Assembly: GCF_963662255.1 (NCBI RefSeq)
Contig: NC_085047.1
Location: forward strand, 10,904,347-10,968,346
DNA: 64,000 nucleotides
Direction of reading: 5' to 3'
From: Cinclus cinclus
Taxonomy: Eukaryota > Chordata > Aves > Passeriformes > Cinclidae
The notes under the pieces are model-generated. The model did no database searches and had not been told where the DNA came from. It saw only the letters and a list, made by a program, of their open reading frames with translations. The translations under genes were made by a program, and so were the position numbers. Shown piece after piece: positions 36,372 to 48,712 of the stretch. Numbering within the stretch: the first letter of the stretch is position 1; every line of letters begins with the position of its first letter.

Positions 36372-39300
36372 AAATCGCACAAAAAAACAACAAAACCAGC
36401 CCGGAGTTGGGCAGTGCTTCCCCAGAAGAGTCAGCCCTCCATTTTGGCAGGCGACGTCCCCCAAACCTCTACTGAATGTCAAGTTGTTCTTTAGACTTTG
36501 CTGCCACCAAAGAAGAGAGTACACAGAGATACAGGCTGAACTTGGCTGTATAACCGAAGCTACGAAGTGCATGCGACCTTCATCACACCTCCTGTGTGCC
36601 CGTGTTTGACAAATGTCTCAACGTGTCGCACGCTGTCTGCCAAAAGCTTTACAGAATACTTCATGATACTTTACTTCTGCAAGTCAAAGACTGACGAAAG
36701 AGAAACAAATTTGTTTGCAAGTCACAACTTAATTAACTTAATTAACTGCATGTTAATTACTGCATTAACACGTGCCTACGTTTTAGTTTTAAAACTCAGG
36801 TAAAATAAACGATCTATTCAAGCATAATTTTAGTAAGAGACTAATATGGTTAAAGAGCACAGGAATTTCCACGTTAAAGAAAGCAAAAAGGAGTCACATT
36901 TATGAAAAGCTAAATATTTCAACCAAGAGATGCCATGAATGAAAGTAGATGTAGGAATGTTAAGCAAAACCTCTTTCACTTTGGAATGTACGGATTGTGT
37001 ACAGGCTCATAGTGGAGCTAGTAATGTATTACTTGACCTATTTTTTTAAGCCAATGAAAGATTTAGGTTAACTTAATCATGCGTTTTTAACCACTTTCTT
37101 CCAGACATGCAGCAGCATTTTCTAAAGTCATTGCATGTCACAGTGTTTATACAATCTCTGTTTTTGAAAGCATGTCTCATTAAATAGCCTGATCGTACTT
37201 CCATGAAAAGAATGGGTTTGCACTTCATTTCCATTATAGACTTGTTACCAAATTTTGATCCTAAAGAAATGATCCTTAATTTTTTTATTTCACAAAGAAT
37301 CTTCATCAATTTTTTTTTCAATGCTAAGCATCTGAGTTATCTAGGGAAAAGGAAATTTTCTCATTACTGCAGCAATTTATCTGCTATTTCAATCAAGAGT
37401 GTCTGTAGTAGGGACGCCTTTCATTCTTAACCTTAGGGAACGTATTGCGTAGATGATAGACCTAGAAAACAAGGAATCTTGGACAAGCAACAACAACAAA
37501 AAAAAAGTGTGTGGAGTATTTGTTAAAATTATTGCTGTCATGTAACCCACAGTTGCTTGAGGACAAACGTTTCAGAAAGATACAATCAACAGAGCCTGTA
37601 ATAAATAATAAAACATATAGTAGGTTATTTCCACCACTTAATTGTTATATCACAATGAGTTGTGCCACTAGTCCATGCTTACTTAAGTATGAGAATTCAA
37701 ACAACATACCAAATAAATACCCTGTACCAGTAAAGGAAAAAATTCCATCACACAGTGAAATCCATCTCTCAAGAAGTATGAAAGTACTGATGTGTATTTG
37801 TTGGTCCTCCCTGAGCAGTCATCAACCAAACCTCAACCCACACTCACTCCCCAGGCATAAAAGTTGAGCATCCATGGCTGTACCTATCTACCATCTGTGG
37901 GGGGTGTCTATAACTTCACTTTCTTACAGACGTCACAAAACAGGACACTTGTTCGATTTTTCTTTCAAAGGGAATTCATCACTATAAGGTGTTGCTAAAT
38001 GGAAGGCCAGTTGTGATAGGGAAGCATAAACTACCTTAACACCAGTCTTGGAAGGGAAAAGTGTATTTATAGAGCTTACATTAGAACTCACTCCCAGAAT
38101 TGCAAGCACTTAGTGGACAGCTATTGGTGTCACACTTCGGTAATATCAGCGAAACACTTCTTTTTTATATTTATAAAAATATATAATAATGCACCTCCTT
38201 TTCAAGACAGAGAGGTATATTTTTGACCTAGGAAAACTTCTATCAAAGCCAAAATATAACTATGATTCTGACATTCTTGAAGAACAAAATTAATCTGTGT
38301 GACCATTTAAAAAAATGGTTAAATGAATAGTTGATGTGCCTACAACTTTTCTTTGATAATTTTGATGACTACAATACTGCATTAAAATTATGATCAAAGC
38401 TGCATCTTCAATATCAAACTTTGTCTTTAACTTGCTGAAGCAAAACAGATTGGTCTGCGCCATATGGTAAAAAGACTCATATTATTACCAAAAAGTAAAT
38501 GCAAATGCTATTTTGTTATTCCCAAACATTTTTAACCTAATGCTAGCTTATTTTTAAATCACATAAGGTGCTTTGAAGAGCTTGGGAGAGCTACAGTTGC
38601 TTTTATTTTTATTTTTCTTTAAGGTTATCTCAGCCTTTCAAAAAGCTAACCACTCTGAAACTACCTCTTTCAATCACAATAATTAAGGCCTTGCTTTATT
38701 GCATCCAGTCATGATATGAGAGGCTTAGGATGTGATCGAGAAGCTAGCTAGCTTTACAGAAATGCATTTCCAGGCTAAATCTTCCTCTAAAATAGTTTGT
38801 CAGCCTTACGTAGACAAATAATGAAATTCTGTCCTTGACTCAGCCTAGTTCAATTCACGTAATATGTCAGATTAGCCACCATTTCAAAGGTGCCTTCACA
38901 GAGGATTAAATTACCTAGTTGTTCCAGAATTTAGGAAAGCACACACACACACACCCCAAAAATATAGAATAAAAACCAAAACAGGAATTATTATTAATCC
39001 TGTTTATTCAATAAAGGACTTCAAATGAGGTTTGCTTAAATTAATGATCATCATAAAGCAGTGTCCATAAATGTGCAGTAGTAAGGTGCAAAAAGTCTGC
39101 TGTTCTTCAGGAGTACTAACTGGGAGTATCTGAAATCAGTGGGAGCCCTACAGGTATTATCAGAGGAAGAACTGGTCCAGGGAAGGATTCCTGCAGGGGG
39201 TACCGTAGGGCATCTCCTATTTTCCTCATGACAGCAGCTGCAACTGTTGGTGGTGGAGTTGAATTACACAATAGCATGTACAAGGAAGAGTAATACACTC

Positions 39301-41579
39301 TATAGCTGAAAGTTATAAAACCTCTGCTTTTTTATCTACCTACATTTAAGATTATAAAAGTATTTCTATGCATACGTATATAATTCCCTACGGGAGCTGT
39401 TTTGCTGGGGGTTTATTTTTGTTTGTTTGTTTTTTTTTTTTAATTAGAGAATCTACTTCCATTTCTCCAAGTACTTCCAAGCAGGTCATCTGAGAGGAAT
39501 GTACCCTTAGCAGCATAAAATTAATTTTTTTTTCCCTGCATAATTTAAAAGTAGACTTCAGATCGTGACTATTTGTTCTAAGAGTAATAAGCAAAGGACC
39601 AGATGCTAGAGTCTTTTCAATTACAGAAACATTTAAAGACAGCTGTACCATATAAACTCTCATGGAGGAATCATATGCTTGCAGCATCTGGTGAGTTTTG
39701 GCCATGCCTCCAGCATGCCATATCTGTTCTGAGGCAGGAGCTGGGTGAGAGTTACTTTGCCATGTGTGTTTTTGGGGTAGGCATGTGCAGTTTTTTGACC
39801 CTAAACGAGGACTAACACTTCAGCTCTTACATTTAGTGGCAGGAAATAAACACTACTTTCAGCCCTTGTAACACCTTTCATAGAAGAGTCAAAGGGATTG
39901 GTGCTAAATTGATATGAGTACCTTACATTATTTATTTTACCAGAATAAAATAGCAGGGTACTTATCCAGAAGAGAGCATCCTGTACTTTTGAATTTTCTG
40001 CAATTTCATCCCACTTGCACAAACATGAAGAATATATTTCTGAGAACATTGTTCTGATGAGTCACGTTCCTGGGAGTGTGAAAGCACATCCAGAAAATAA
40101 CTGGATATATATAACTGGAAAAGAACTGCCCTGTTCATAAGCTGGCATGAGAAGTACCAGTAGAGCAGGTATTAACACTACATAAGCACTGTTCCTACTT
40201 GTGGGTCGATGGCCATGCAAAGATAATGTTTGGGAAGGTTATAGGCATGTAGCTGAAACTGTTCAGAACGTTCATTTTCCTTTCAGAATTTGCATTTGCC
40301 TCTTTCCTCTGATAAAGGAGTTCCCCATGTCAGCAGTAACAGATTGAAAGAGGACTGAAGAATCATGCCCTCTTTCACACTCTGCTTTCAGAAGTTACTC
40401 CCAGTAACAATTTTGTTTCACTGCCCCATTTTTCTGGCTGGCTAACATGAGCTCTGGGTAACCCTTTGTCGTGGTTCTCTTGATGACACAAGGCATGTTG
40501 TTGAAACAGTGTGTTCTAAAATGAAATGAACGGTAGGTACAAATTATACACACACGATCTGGCAGCCAGTACCACTCTGCAAATGAATAAAGTTCTGGAG
40601 AGGACCATTAGGAAGCACCTAAAAAAGCAAAGCTTTAAGTGTCCTGTGTTTGTCCTTCAAAATAACACAGGTGCTGGACAAACATTTTAAAATACACGAA
40701 TGCTTTAATTACATATTAAAATTGCAATAATATTCTTTAGTACAAATGATGCTAAGTGCTCTGGCTCAAGTACAGGAAACTGCTGTGTTAAGCTAAACTG
40801 TGCATCTCATGTATTTTTATTAAATCTATTTCCCTCCCCACATAGTAGCTTATGTACAACTAAGAAATTCTGAAGAAAATCTGGCTTCTTTGCATAGGTA
40901 CCTAAAAGGAGACTGTTTTGAAAACATGGTTCCAGTTCTGAGGATGAAATATTCTCCAAAAAAATATTGCTTACCTGCCTGACATCAAAAATTTAGTCAC
41001 AAGTGATTAATTAGTGTTTCTGTTTACATACAGATGCCTAATGAGAAAACCCATTCAAATTGTACATCAAAAAACTTAAAAGTACTCAAATCACTGGGCC
41101 ATGTAAAGTTAGATGAGTTTCTGCTTGATTGTATTTTACATGAAGAGTTTATCAGAATCGTGTTAGCTGTGCTTTTATAACTGACCCAACTATGTATCTT
41201 TGCATATTTTTGTTAGCATACAAATATCTAGGTTTTATGGGGAGACGTTAGCTCTGCTAAATGTTAGGTATATAACAAATCCAGCTTTGATGTTGTTGAT
41301 CATCACACCAGCAGTTTACATCTGACATAAAACTGTCAGAGGCATAGGAGTGACTCAAGTCACCATAAACCACAAAGCAACAGCTCTGTTCACATAAGTT
41401 ACACCCCCTTGCAGAGCTGGGAAATTTCCTTTGCCACTTTTTGCATATATTTTAAAGAGCTGCCTAGCCAAGATTGCCCTTGCTTTAAAAGGAGTGGGAA
41501 CGTGAGGATATTGCCATATATAAACAGAAGATACTATGCCATGTTTCTATATATGTAATTCTAATTTTGGAATAATTGC

Positions 41580-41614
<35 letters not shown>

Positions 41615-43424
41615 TAAAAAAAAAGGAGGAAATGTTTACTGTGGAGAAGAAAATTCATTCTGGGTTTTGATGACTTAGCACAGAGAATATCTGGGTTATA
41701 TTCTTAATTTGAACAACATCCATTTTGCTGCATTACAGTGGCCAAAACAACTGCTTTAAAATAAAAGCCTGAGTAGAGAAAATAATTTCACTTTGTTAGT
41801 AATTTGAAAGTTTTGTTTCATGTTTATTTGGTTTGGAAACAACATTTTAAGTTTAACCTGCTGAATTTTGTCTAATCTGCTATGCCCACTTTTTGCTTTG
41901 TTTTATTATTTTATTTAAGCAGAATACTGTCAACTTATACCAAATGCAAATGGATCCATGTTTTTTTCTGAAAAACTCCTTTCAAAATTATTCCATCCCC
42001 TAAAATCCCTTCTTTAATGTAAACCATACTGAAACTCCTGGTACGTCATACTATTGTTAACTTTCTTAATATAAGGGTAAGCACCCACATTGCTCTGTAC
42101 AGGCAGCTCCTAAAATATGTTATGTTCTGCATCCCTAATAACTCTTAAATATTTCAATGGCCTAGCCCATTTTCTACCAGCAGAATCATACAAAAAACAG
42201 TTGCTCGAAAAAATGTGTTTGAAAAAAAACCTGTCTGTGTATTTAGATTTAGACTCTTGAAGAGGTGAACACTGGTCACAATTATTCAACTAATTGTTAA
42301 ATAATTAATATTTAACAGATAATTATTGAGCAGTTAAATCGTTCAGCTTGAGACAACAAAAAATAATTAAATCCATAAACATTTTTTCACCTCTCCCAAG
42401 CCACTCTATGTGCCAGTTATTTGTACTTTTCCATTCATGCTCTCTGGTTAATGTTGCTCATATGGATGCTTAAAGAAAGCTTAAAAAAGGCACAACAAAT
42501 CAGATAAATTCTTGTATATTTTAAACAAATAGTTTCATGTGCTTTCCAGAGTTATTGCTTCAATTGTAAATAGGTATTGTTCATGTCCTTTCTATAAAGA
42601 AACAGAGAAGTCATAAACAATCTACTATGTTGAGTCTCACTATTCTCTACTGAAGTTCTCTTTCCCAGTATCAGATGTGTGCTGCAATTCCAGTAATGAG
42701 CTGTACTTGGATTTATGAGCAAAACACAGTGTAAATCATGGCACGAGGACATGCAATTTTGTTTTCTATGACTCATCAGCTTTTTTCCAGTTCCCACCTT
42801 GAAGTCCAAAAACCCCACCTTTTTTTTTAATTATTATTATTTTTGGGATAAATTGTATGCCCCAGATACTCCAAATGACTTTTCCTTTGATTGTACACCT
42901 GTTCTCTTCTGATTTTTCATTCTTTCTTCCCCCTATCTCTTCTCTGAGAGTTGAAATATCACTGAATATTTTCATTGACATTTTCTGATCCTGCTAGAAT
43001 GCTTCTGGTAGAAAGAAAATCTATAAACCAGAAAATAAAAAGCCTACTGAATTTTTCCTAAATTCTTGAAAATTGACTAAAAAAATCATTATTTGCAGAA
43101 TCTGTTATCTCACTGTTAGGTTTAATTGTCTTTTTATTGTCCCTTCTGGTCTTAAATGGAAAAAAGAGTAGCAATAAGCATTGTTCAATTGCTGGAATCC
43201 AGAAAAAAGCAAGAAGTGCCACATGCAATAATTCTGTTTGTTGTAAGTTGATACACAACATGAAGCATAAAATCCCTCCAAGAATTTCTGTGTTGTTTTA
43301 CATTCCCAGAAACCAACATCGCCAAAAGACATAAAGGATTTGCTTTTGACTTTAGTGAGTATGGAAACAGATTCTATATTTTGGGAGAGGGTTCCACTAC
43401 TTAAAATTTTCAGCAGGACAGCAA
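36372..43424. other. AT-rich non-coding stretch right of the island
   Basis: No gene was recognised in about 7 kb. Simple repeats are a short (AC)n at 38,940-38,954, a T-rich tract at 39,413-39,442 and a (TA)n array at 41,583-41,611. The plus strand looks T-rich here, the reverse of the left side. The stretch at about 38,690-38,940 has densely packed AT-rich transcription-factor-like motifs (ATGCATTTCC, GGATTA) and may be conserved non-coding DNA. All this is by eye. Confidence 0.45.
41583..41611. repeat. (TA)n microsatellite
   Basis: About fourteen perfect TA units, followed by a short poly-A. Confidence 0.95.
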
Positions 43425-44370
43425 AGAGATGTAACCTTCTCCGAAAGACAGGCTCTCATACACCAGCTTCTCTCATTTTGCTAGATCTTAATGTTCTCCT
43501 TGAATACCTGAGGAGCTTTATCTTCCTGTTTGGCACAGTTCTAAATTGGCTTAAATCATATTTATCCAACATTTACCTGCATTATATTTTCAAGGGTGAT
43601 TTGTGTTCTTCTCCCAAAGCCTTTATTTTTTGTGCTCTGTAGGGTTCCACTCTGGCCCTGTTCTTACTCAGCAGTCTGAAGCTGCCTGTGAGCAGTGCTG
43701 GTCACTGGCATCCTCCTGGATTTCATTTCCATGCTGACAAGACACAGATATTGTCAACCAAACCAGCAATTTCAGACAATGTTATTACCATATCGACAAG
43801 CTGGTAAGCATAAAAGCCTCTACAAGCATCAATTTCCTTCAGTTAAAATCAAAGAAAAACCCTGAGCTGTTCATGGCTGGCTCTTGCCATCAACCCACAC
43901 CCACCTGAACTTCCAACTCAGCTTTAAAATTCAACGTAGGTTCATTGGCTCAGAACCCTATGTGTTTTATTATTGCAAGCTCTTCTTCCAGTGTTGCAGT
44001 CAAAAGATTAAGGCTTCTTATTATTAATTGAACTAAATGTGCTTTGCTTATTGCTCACTCATGCTTTTATGTTCCCTAGGCTAGATTATTTTAATGCCCA
44101 GCTTGTTGATCCGCTGAGGAGGCCGATTATCAAATTTCATCTTGTGTAGCAAGTGCTGTTTCCAGAGCAAGTATTGTACAGGCTAATGCATGTTTCATAC
44201 CTGCTGCTCTCTCATGGTGGCTACTAGCACACCACAAAATCTATTTAAGCTGTTACTGCTCTTGTACTACCAAGTCTTTTCATGAACTTTGGTTTATTAT
44301 ATGAGATATTTGTCAGGGGAGTGATTCTACCAGGTTAAGGCAACAGAAGCTTCACCACTGACTTCAGACA

Positions 44371-44428
<58 letters not shown>

Positions 44429-44625
44429 TATTGTCTACTCGTGATTTTAAAGCTATTGTATAAGCACTGGGTGGGATTTCTGCTTGTATCCTATACATAT
44501 TTCAGAAAGTGTTGGTGTATCCCAACCGGCAGATTGCGAAGCACTTTTCAGCTCCTGAGTCCCAGTGCTTGTGCACTATGGCTGTACCCAATGTATTAAA
44601 TAATAAATAAAATAAATATAAAACT
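43425..44625 (+). mobile_element. Relic of an L2-clade LINE, reverse transcriptase region and 3' tail
   Basis: The conceptual translation carries, in order, the landmarks of an L2-type reverse transcriptase. SLILLDLN (about 43,469-43,492) corresponds to the LLDLSAAFD block. GTVLNWLKSYLSN (43,532-43,570) corresponds to the GTALxWFKSYLS block. A stop then GSTLALF (43,640-43,663) corresponds to VPQGSVLGPLLF, the Q codon having become TAG. FHFHADKTQI (about 43,721-43,750) corresponds to the catalytic YADDTQ box, with the second D lost to K. NFLQL (43,831-43,845, another frame) and RLDYFNAQL (44,078-44,104, back in the first frame) follow. The segment at about 44,535-44,625 (GAAGCACTTTTCAG, then GCACTATGGCTGTACCCAAT and an AATAAATAAA tail) resembles L2 3' ends. 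CR1 is less likely, because CR1 has FADDTKL rather than ADDTQ and lacks the SYLS and DYCNAL blocks. The element is dead and interrupted by a poly-A run. Confidence 0.8.
44372..44424 (+). repeat. Pure poly-A run of 53 bases
   Basis: Fifty-three uninterrupted A lie inside the L2 relic, between its coding part and its likely 3' tail. A tract this pure must be recent or artefactual, unlike the decayed element around it. It is not a good retrocopy tail, because no gene-like sequence with target-site duplications is seen upstream. Confidence 0.95.
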
Positions 44626-47074
44626 ACATGTAGGCACTGTTTCTTTGCAAAGTCTGATTTTCTTCTAAAGGAAGAATTCTCACGTGTCATCACCCTTGTT
44701 CCAGGCTGATCAGAGCACTAGGAATAACAGAGGCAGTCTGGGCTGCTCTGCCTGGTGATGGTCTGAGTATGCTCATGATTTCCATTGTTTTCTAAGGGAT
44801 TCTGGCTTCAGCTACGTCTGTCAGCTGCCATGAAATGCTTAGTAAGTGTTTAATGTCTAAGCTGTTTAATTTTATTTTGTCTCTCCTGTGAAAAAGAATA
44901 CAGTAAGGGTCTTGTTCCCAGGACTTGGCTTTTAAATGACCAGAAATTAAATCTACCAGAATGGTGTCATTAGAACCTTTCCTGATAACACAGAGCTTCA
45001 CGACTGAATGGTGAAAAGGAAAAGAGCAGCTGCAGAACCCCTAAAGTTGTAGCTAAGGATATGGGCCTACAGGGATTACACTGAAGATTAAAATATTTTG
45101 GCTCTAGTGTCTGCTGTAATGAGAATATGTATAGAGATAAACTGACAGAGCTGAAAAAGTACTTAATTTAGATGGCAGCCTTCAGAAATTAATGTGAAAA
45201 CAAATATTGCTTAGGGGTAACAGATTGAGGGTGCAAGACTCATTTTTTGTTAACGTTTTACATGACAGTGCAAATCTGTAATTAAAATGGCAGCATTCTT
45301 TGTTTGGGGAATTTATTTTACATTCTTAATTGTTTTGTAATTCCTAGGTTATGTTTTTTTTCTGGCAACTTCTGACTGACAGAAGTCGAGGACTTTTCAT
45401 ATCAATACAATGGAATGAGTGAGCTTCATTGTACCGAGCAAAAGATTAAGCAGCAACTTGTTGTAATTGTTGTAAATTAATAAATTAAACTATTCTTGAA
45501 TATTAATATTTTTTCTGGTCTATTGTGAATATGAACATGGAAAATCAATTGATTTCTTTCTAGTAACTTAAGAACTTACCCCAAACTTTGAGCCACTTTG
45601 ATGTTCAAAGGCTGAGATCAGAGATGAGAAGAAAAAGAATGGAGACCTCTTCACAATATTTTTACCTTTGAAGTCTCAGGTTAAAAGTACTATTTCTGTG
45701 TGCTTAAACAAGCTAGAGAATGAAGGATAAGATCATGAATTATGATAACAGACAAGTGACAAATGTTTTGCATGAAGTAGTTTTCCTTGTCAGGGGAGAG
45801 AATGTTCTTCTAAGAGATTTCCAAAGAGATTGGCAATTTGTAGAGTCAGTTGTTGGGAAGGAAGAGATACATACTATATTTGGGTTTAACTGTTTAAGTG
45901 GAAATAAAAGATTCCTTTGGAATTTTTCCCCTTATTTTCCCTCCACATTTTATACAAGTGGTAGCAAACACGCACATTATCCAACAACAACAAATCCCCT
46001 AGATTCAAGCCTGGAACAGTACATCCCATGCTTGCCCCATGAAAGTCTTTCATGAAAGCTCCTCTGTCATTCAAGATCATACTATTCCCTCCTCTATTTA
46101 TTTCTAAGTGTCACTCAGCTCCATTCCACCAGCTTGGAAAAACGTCAAGAACTTTTATCTTCAGAGTCAGTTGCCAGTTCTGTTTAGTGAACAAGCCAGC
46201 AGGGACCTCTGGTGCCATCAATGCAGCTCTGCCAATGCCCCTCTCTTTAGGGATGGAGTATATCATTATCCCGATGGCTGGACTGAAAAAAAAGCTGCAT
46301 TTTTAGAATAGTTCTCAGGGAGCAGTTACTGGAAATCTCCTCCCTTGAGACAGACTATTGGCAACAAGTTTTGCTGCTGTGACATGAGGTATTGCATCAA
46401 GGCCCAATCCTGCCACTAATAAAGTTAGTGGGAAATGTGCCATTCTTTTCAAGTGAAGTCAACAGGATTAGTGTAGGGGCTAAAAAATGTACCTTGCATC
46501 TACAAATGCAAATGGAAAGTCATGTCCCAAGTGAGAATGTGATTTTATGTCTGCTTTCAGAATCTGGCAAAGTGTCAAATCAATAAAAGTCCCTTCCCCA
46601 AATTTAAAATTGACACTATAGAAAAGGGAAGTTTTCTTCTCATGTTGCAACACTTCAACTTTTGGTTTCGGGGGTGTTTATTTGAGTTTATGTCTGAAAG
46701 AAACCAAGAACAGGCTGTTTCACAGTTGGATTTCTTTTTCCTCTTTAAAAAAACCAATTCATTTCCTCTAATACAAGGCATATGCATTGTACAGATTTTA
46801 ATTTTGTACGAAACTATTTTTCTGATAGAAAATGCTTCACTTCGTGCTTTTCCTTAACCAGCTTTAGCAGACTCCTTTAATTACCAACAGACACATTTCA
46901 CAGCTGTGCTAGGAAACATTACTTAACCTGCTCAGCCTGAAAGCAGAATTTCTCTTGATGTCAGCTGTCAGACCCACAGGCTCTTGACTGCACTAACAGG
47001 CAACAGTCCCACTCTCTTGGAAAGGGCCCTTTTCCTACAGAGAAATAACATGGTGATGGGTAATTTTAGTTTGC
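44626..47074. other. AT-rich non-coding stretch
   Basis: No gene or known repeat was recognised. Several plus-strand frames of 60-110 codons (for example 45,720-46,055) occur without domain similarity that I can see. Confidence 0.5.
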
Positions 47075-47125
47075 ATATACATATATGTGTGTTTGTGTGT
47101 GTGTGTGTGCGTGCGTGTGAGAGAG
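47075..47125 (+). repeat. (GT)n microsatellite
   Basis: ATATATGTGTG followed by GT units with a few T and C interruptions, ending in GAGAGAG. Confidence 0.95.
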
Positions 47126-47515
47126 TTGGTTCATTTTTTTCATAAGACATTGTCCTACTTGACAATACTGGCTTTAATTCTACTTAAAATGACAGAACTG
47201 GATCGTCATAATTCTTAGTGGGTAAAATCTATGCAGCTCATCAGAGGTGCTGTAAAATCTAATCAGAAATTAGACTCTAATATTAATATTCCCTATAATG
47301 CTGTTTTACAAATCTGGAGCTGTAACAGATTTGGAGTTTCACGCATGGTACCGTTCAGCAGTGGTGGAATCCTCAATTTAAACAAATAGCATGTACAGTA
47401 ACTGGTAGCCCATGGTAAAGAGCTGTGTTTTACGTTGAGTAGTAGGGTACCAAATCTGGGCTTCCATCTGAGTGTATTTCTATACCACAGCTGTATACAG
47501 GCTATGGGATAATTC

Positions 47516-47531
47516 TCCCCCCTCCCCCCCA
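47516..47531. repeat. C-rich run
   Basis: Six C, a T and eight C at the left shore of the second CpG island. Confidence 0.9.
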
Positions 47532-47579
47532 GTTTACTTTGATGCAGCAGAGGTTAAGAGTGGCTGTGAGACACTGAGT

Positions 47580-48110
47580 TTTGTCTACGCAGCCCTGGTG
47601 TAGGAATAGCCAGGCGACAGAAGGGCAGCGCTAACTGGGTTAGTCGGAAGGAAGGAAGGAAGGAACGATGGGGAGCAGCGGGCAGGAGAGGAGCAGGCGG
47701 GCTGGGAGAGGAGGCGGCGAGCAGCGCTGTGGAAAAGGAGAGCAGAGCCAGCGGGTCCCCAGCAGCGGGATGTGCGCCAGCATCTCCCCCTCCCTGCCTT
47801 GGCACCCGCACGGAGACACAGAGCCTGGCCCGGGGCTCCCGCTCCCGACGGGAAAATCCCAAGCGGGACTCCGCGGGGTTTTCCTTCCCGTGAGAGCAGC
47901 GGAGCCCGCCCTGGCCCCGGCAGGACCGGGCAATCTGGCGGCACATATGTGACATATGTGACATTATGTAAGGAGCGGCTGCTGCCGGCCCTGAGCCACG
48001 GCAGGGCGGCGAAAAGAGACACAAACCCTCCTCCCTTCCCCGCGCTGGAATGAGTCCCTTCCAACCGGGACTTGCACCGCTTCAGCGCCGGGTACCTCCT
48101 GCGGAATGGT
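47580..48110. promoter_or_regulatory. Second, smaller CpG island
   Basis: About 530 bases of GC-rich sequence with, by eye, some 35-40 CpG dinucleotides, bounded by AT-rich DNA on the left and an AT-only array on the right. It contains a (GGAA)n tract at 47,646-47,664 and a doubled ACATATGTG motif at about 47,943-47,961 that includes CATATG E-boxes. Open frames of 90-160 codons exist on both strands but do not resemble known proteins. It is most likely a secondary or alternative promoter or an orphan island. Direction cannot be assigned. Confidence 0.65.
47646..47664 (+). repeat. (GGAA)n short tandem repeat
   Basis: Four to five GGAA units. GGAA is the ETS-family core, so it can act as a binding cluster as well as a microsatellite. 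Confidence 0.85.
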
Positions 48111-48158
48111 TATACACTGTTACCACTGATATTTTTATACATATATATATGTATACAC

Positions 48159-48208
<50 letters not shown>

Positions 48209-48712
48209 CATATATATGTGTGTGTGTATATATATATGTGGTATATATAGTATAAATAGTATATATAGTATAAATATAGTCTAAATATAGTGTATATATA
48301 CTATATATATACTATATATATAGTATATATACTATACATATACTATATACATATACTATATACATATACTATATATGTATACACTGTTACCATATATGTA
48401 TATACCTTATATATAGTACATATATCTGTGTGTGTATGTGTATACATATGGTATATATAGTATAAATACAGTGTATATATATACTATATATACTATATAT
48501 ACTATAGGCACACTATATATATAGTATATATATTATATATGCGTGTATGTATAGATATAGGCTATATATACTATATATACTATATATATTTATATATATA
48601 TACACATATATACTATATATATGTGTGTGTCTAGATATATATATATACACATATATATACACACACACTATATATATAGTATATATATGTACTATATATA
48701 TACTATATATAA
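48111..48712. repeat. Complex AT-alternating array with higher-order duplication
   Basis: Nearly 600 bases are composed of TA, CATATA, GTGTGTA and ACTATATATAGT units. It is not a plain microsatellite. The non-trivial string TATACACTGTTACCA occurs at 48,111-48,125 and again at 48,378-48,392. GGTATATATAGTATAAATA occurs at 48,240-48,258 and 48,450-48,468, exactly 210 bases apart. Many units are self-complementary, so the array should form cruciforms. Short Y/I/T-rich open frames across it are compositional. Confidence 0.95.

Noticed and set aside
35907..36494. Plus-strand frame with a signal-peptide-like poly-leucine run
   Set aside because: The leucines come from the trinucleotide array at 35,951-36,014, and the rest runs through the tandem duplication. 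It is a compositional artefact.
43425..44424. Processed pseudogene with poly-A tail
   Set aside because: The sequence before the A53 run reads as an L2 reverse transcriptase rather than a host mRNA, and L2-like 3' tail sequence continues after the A run.
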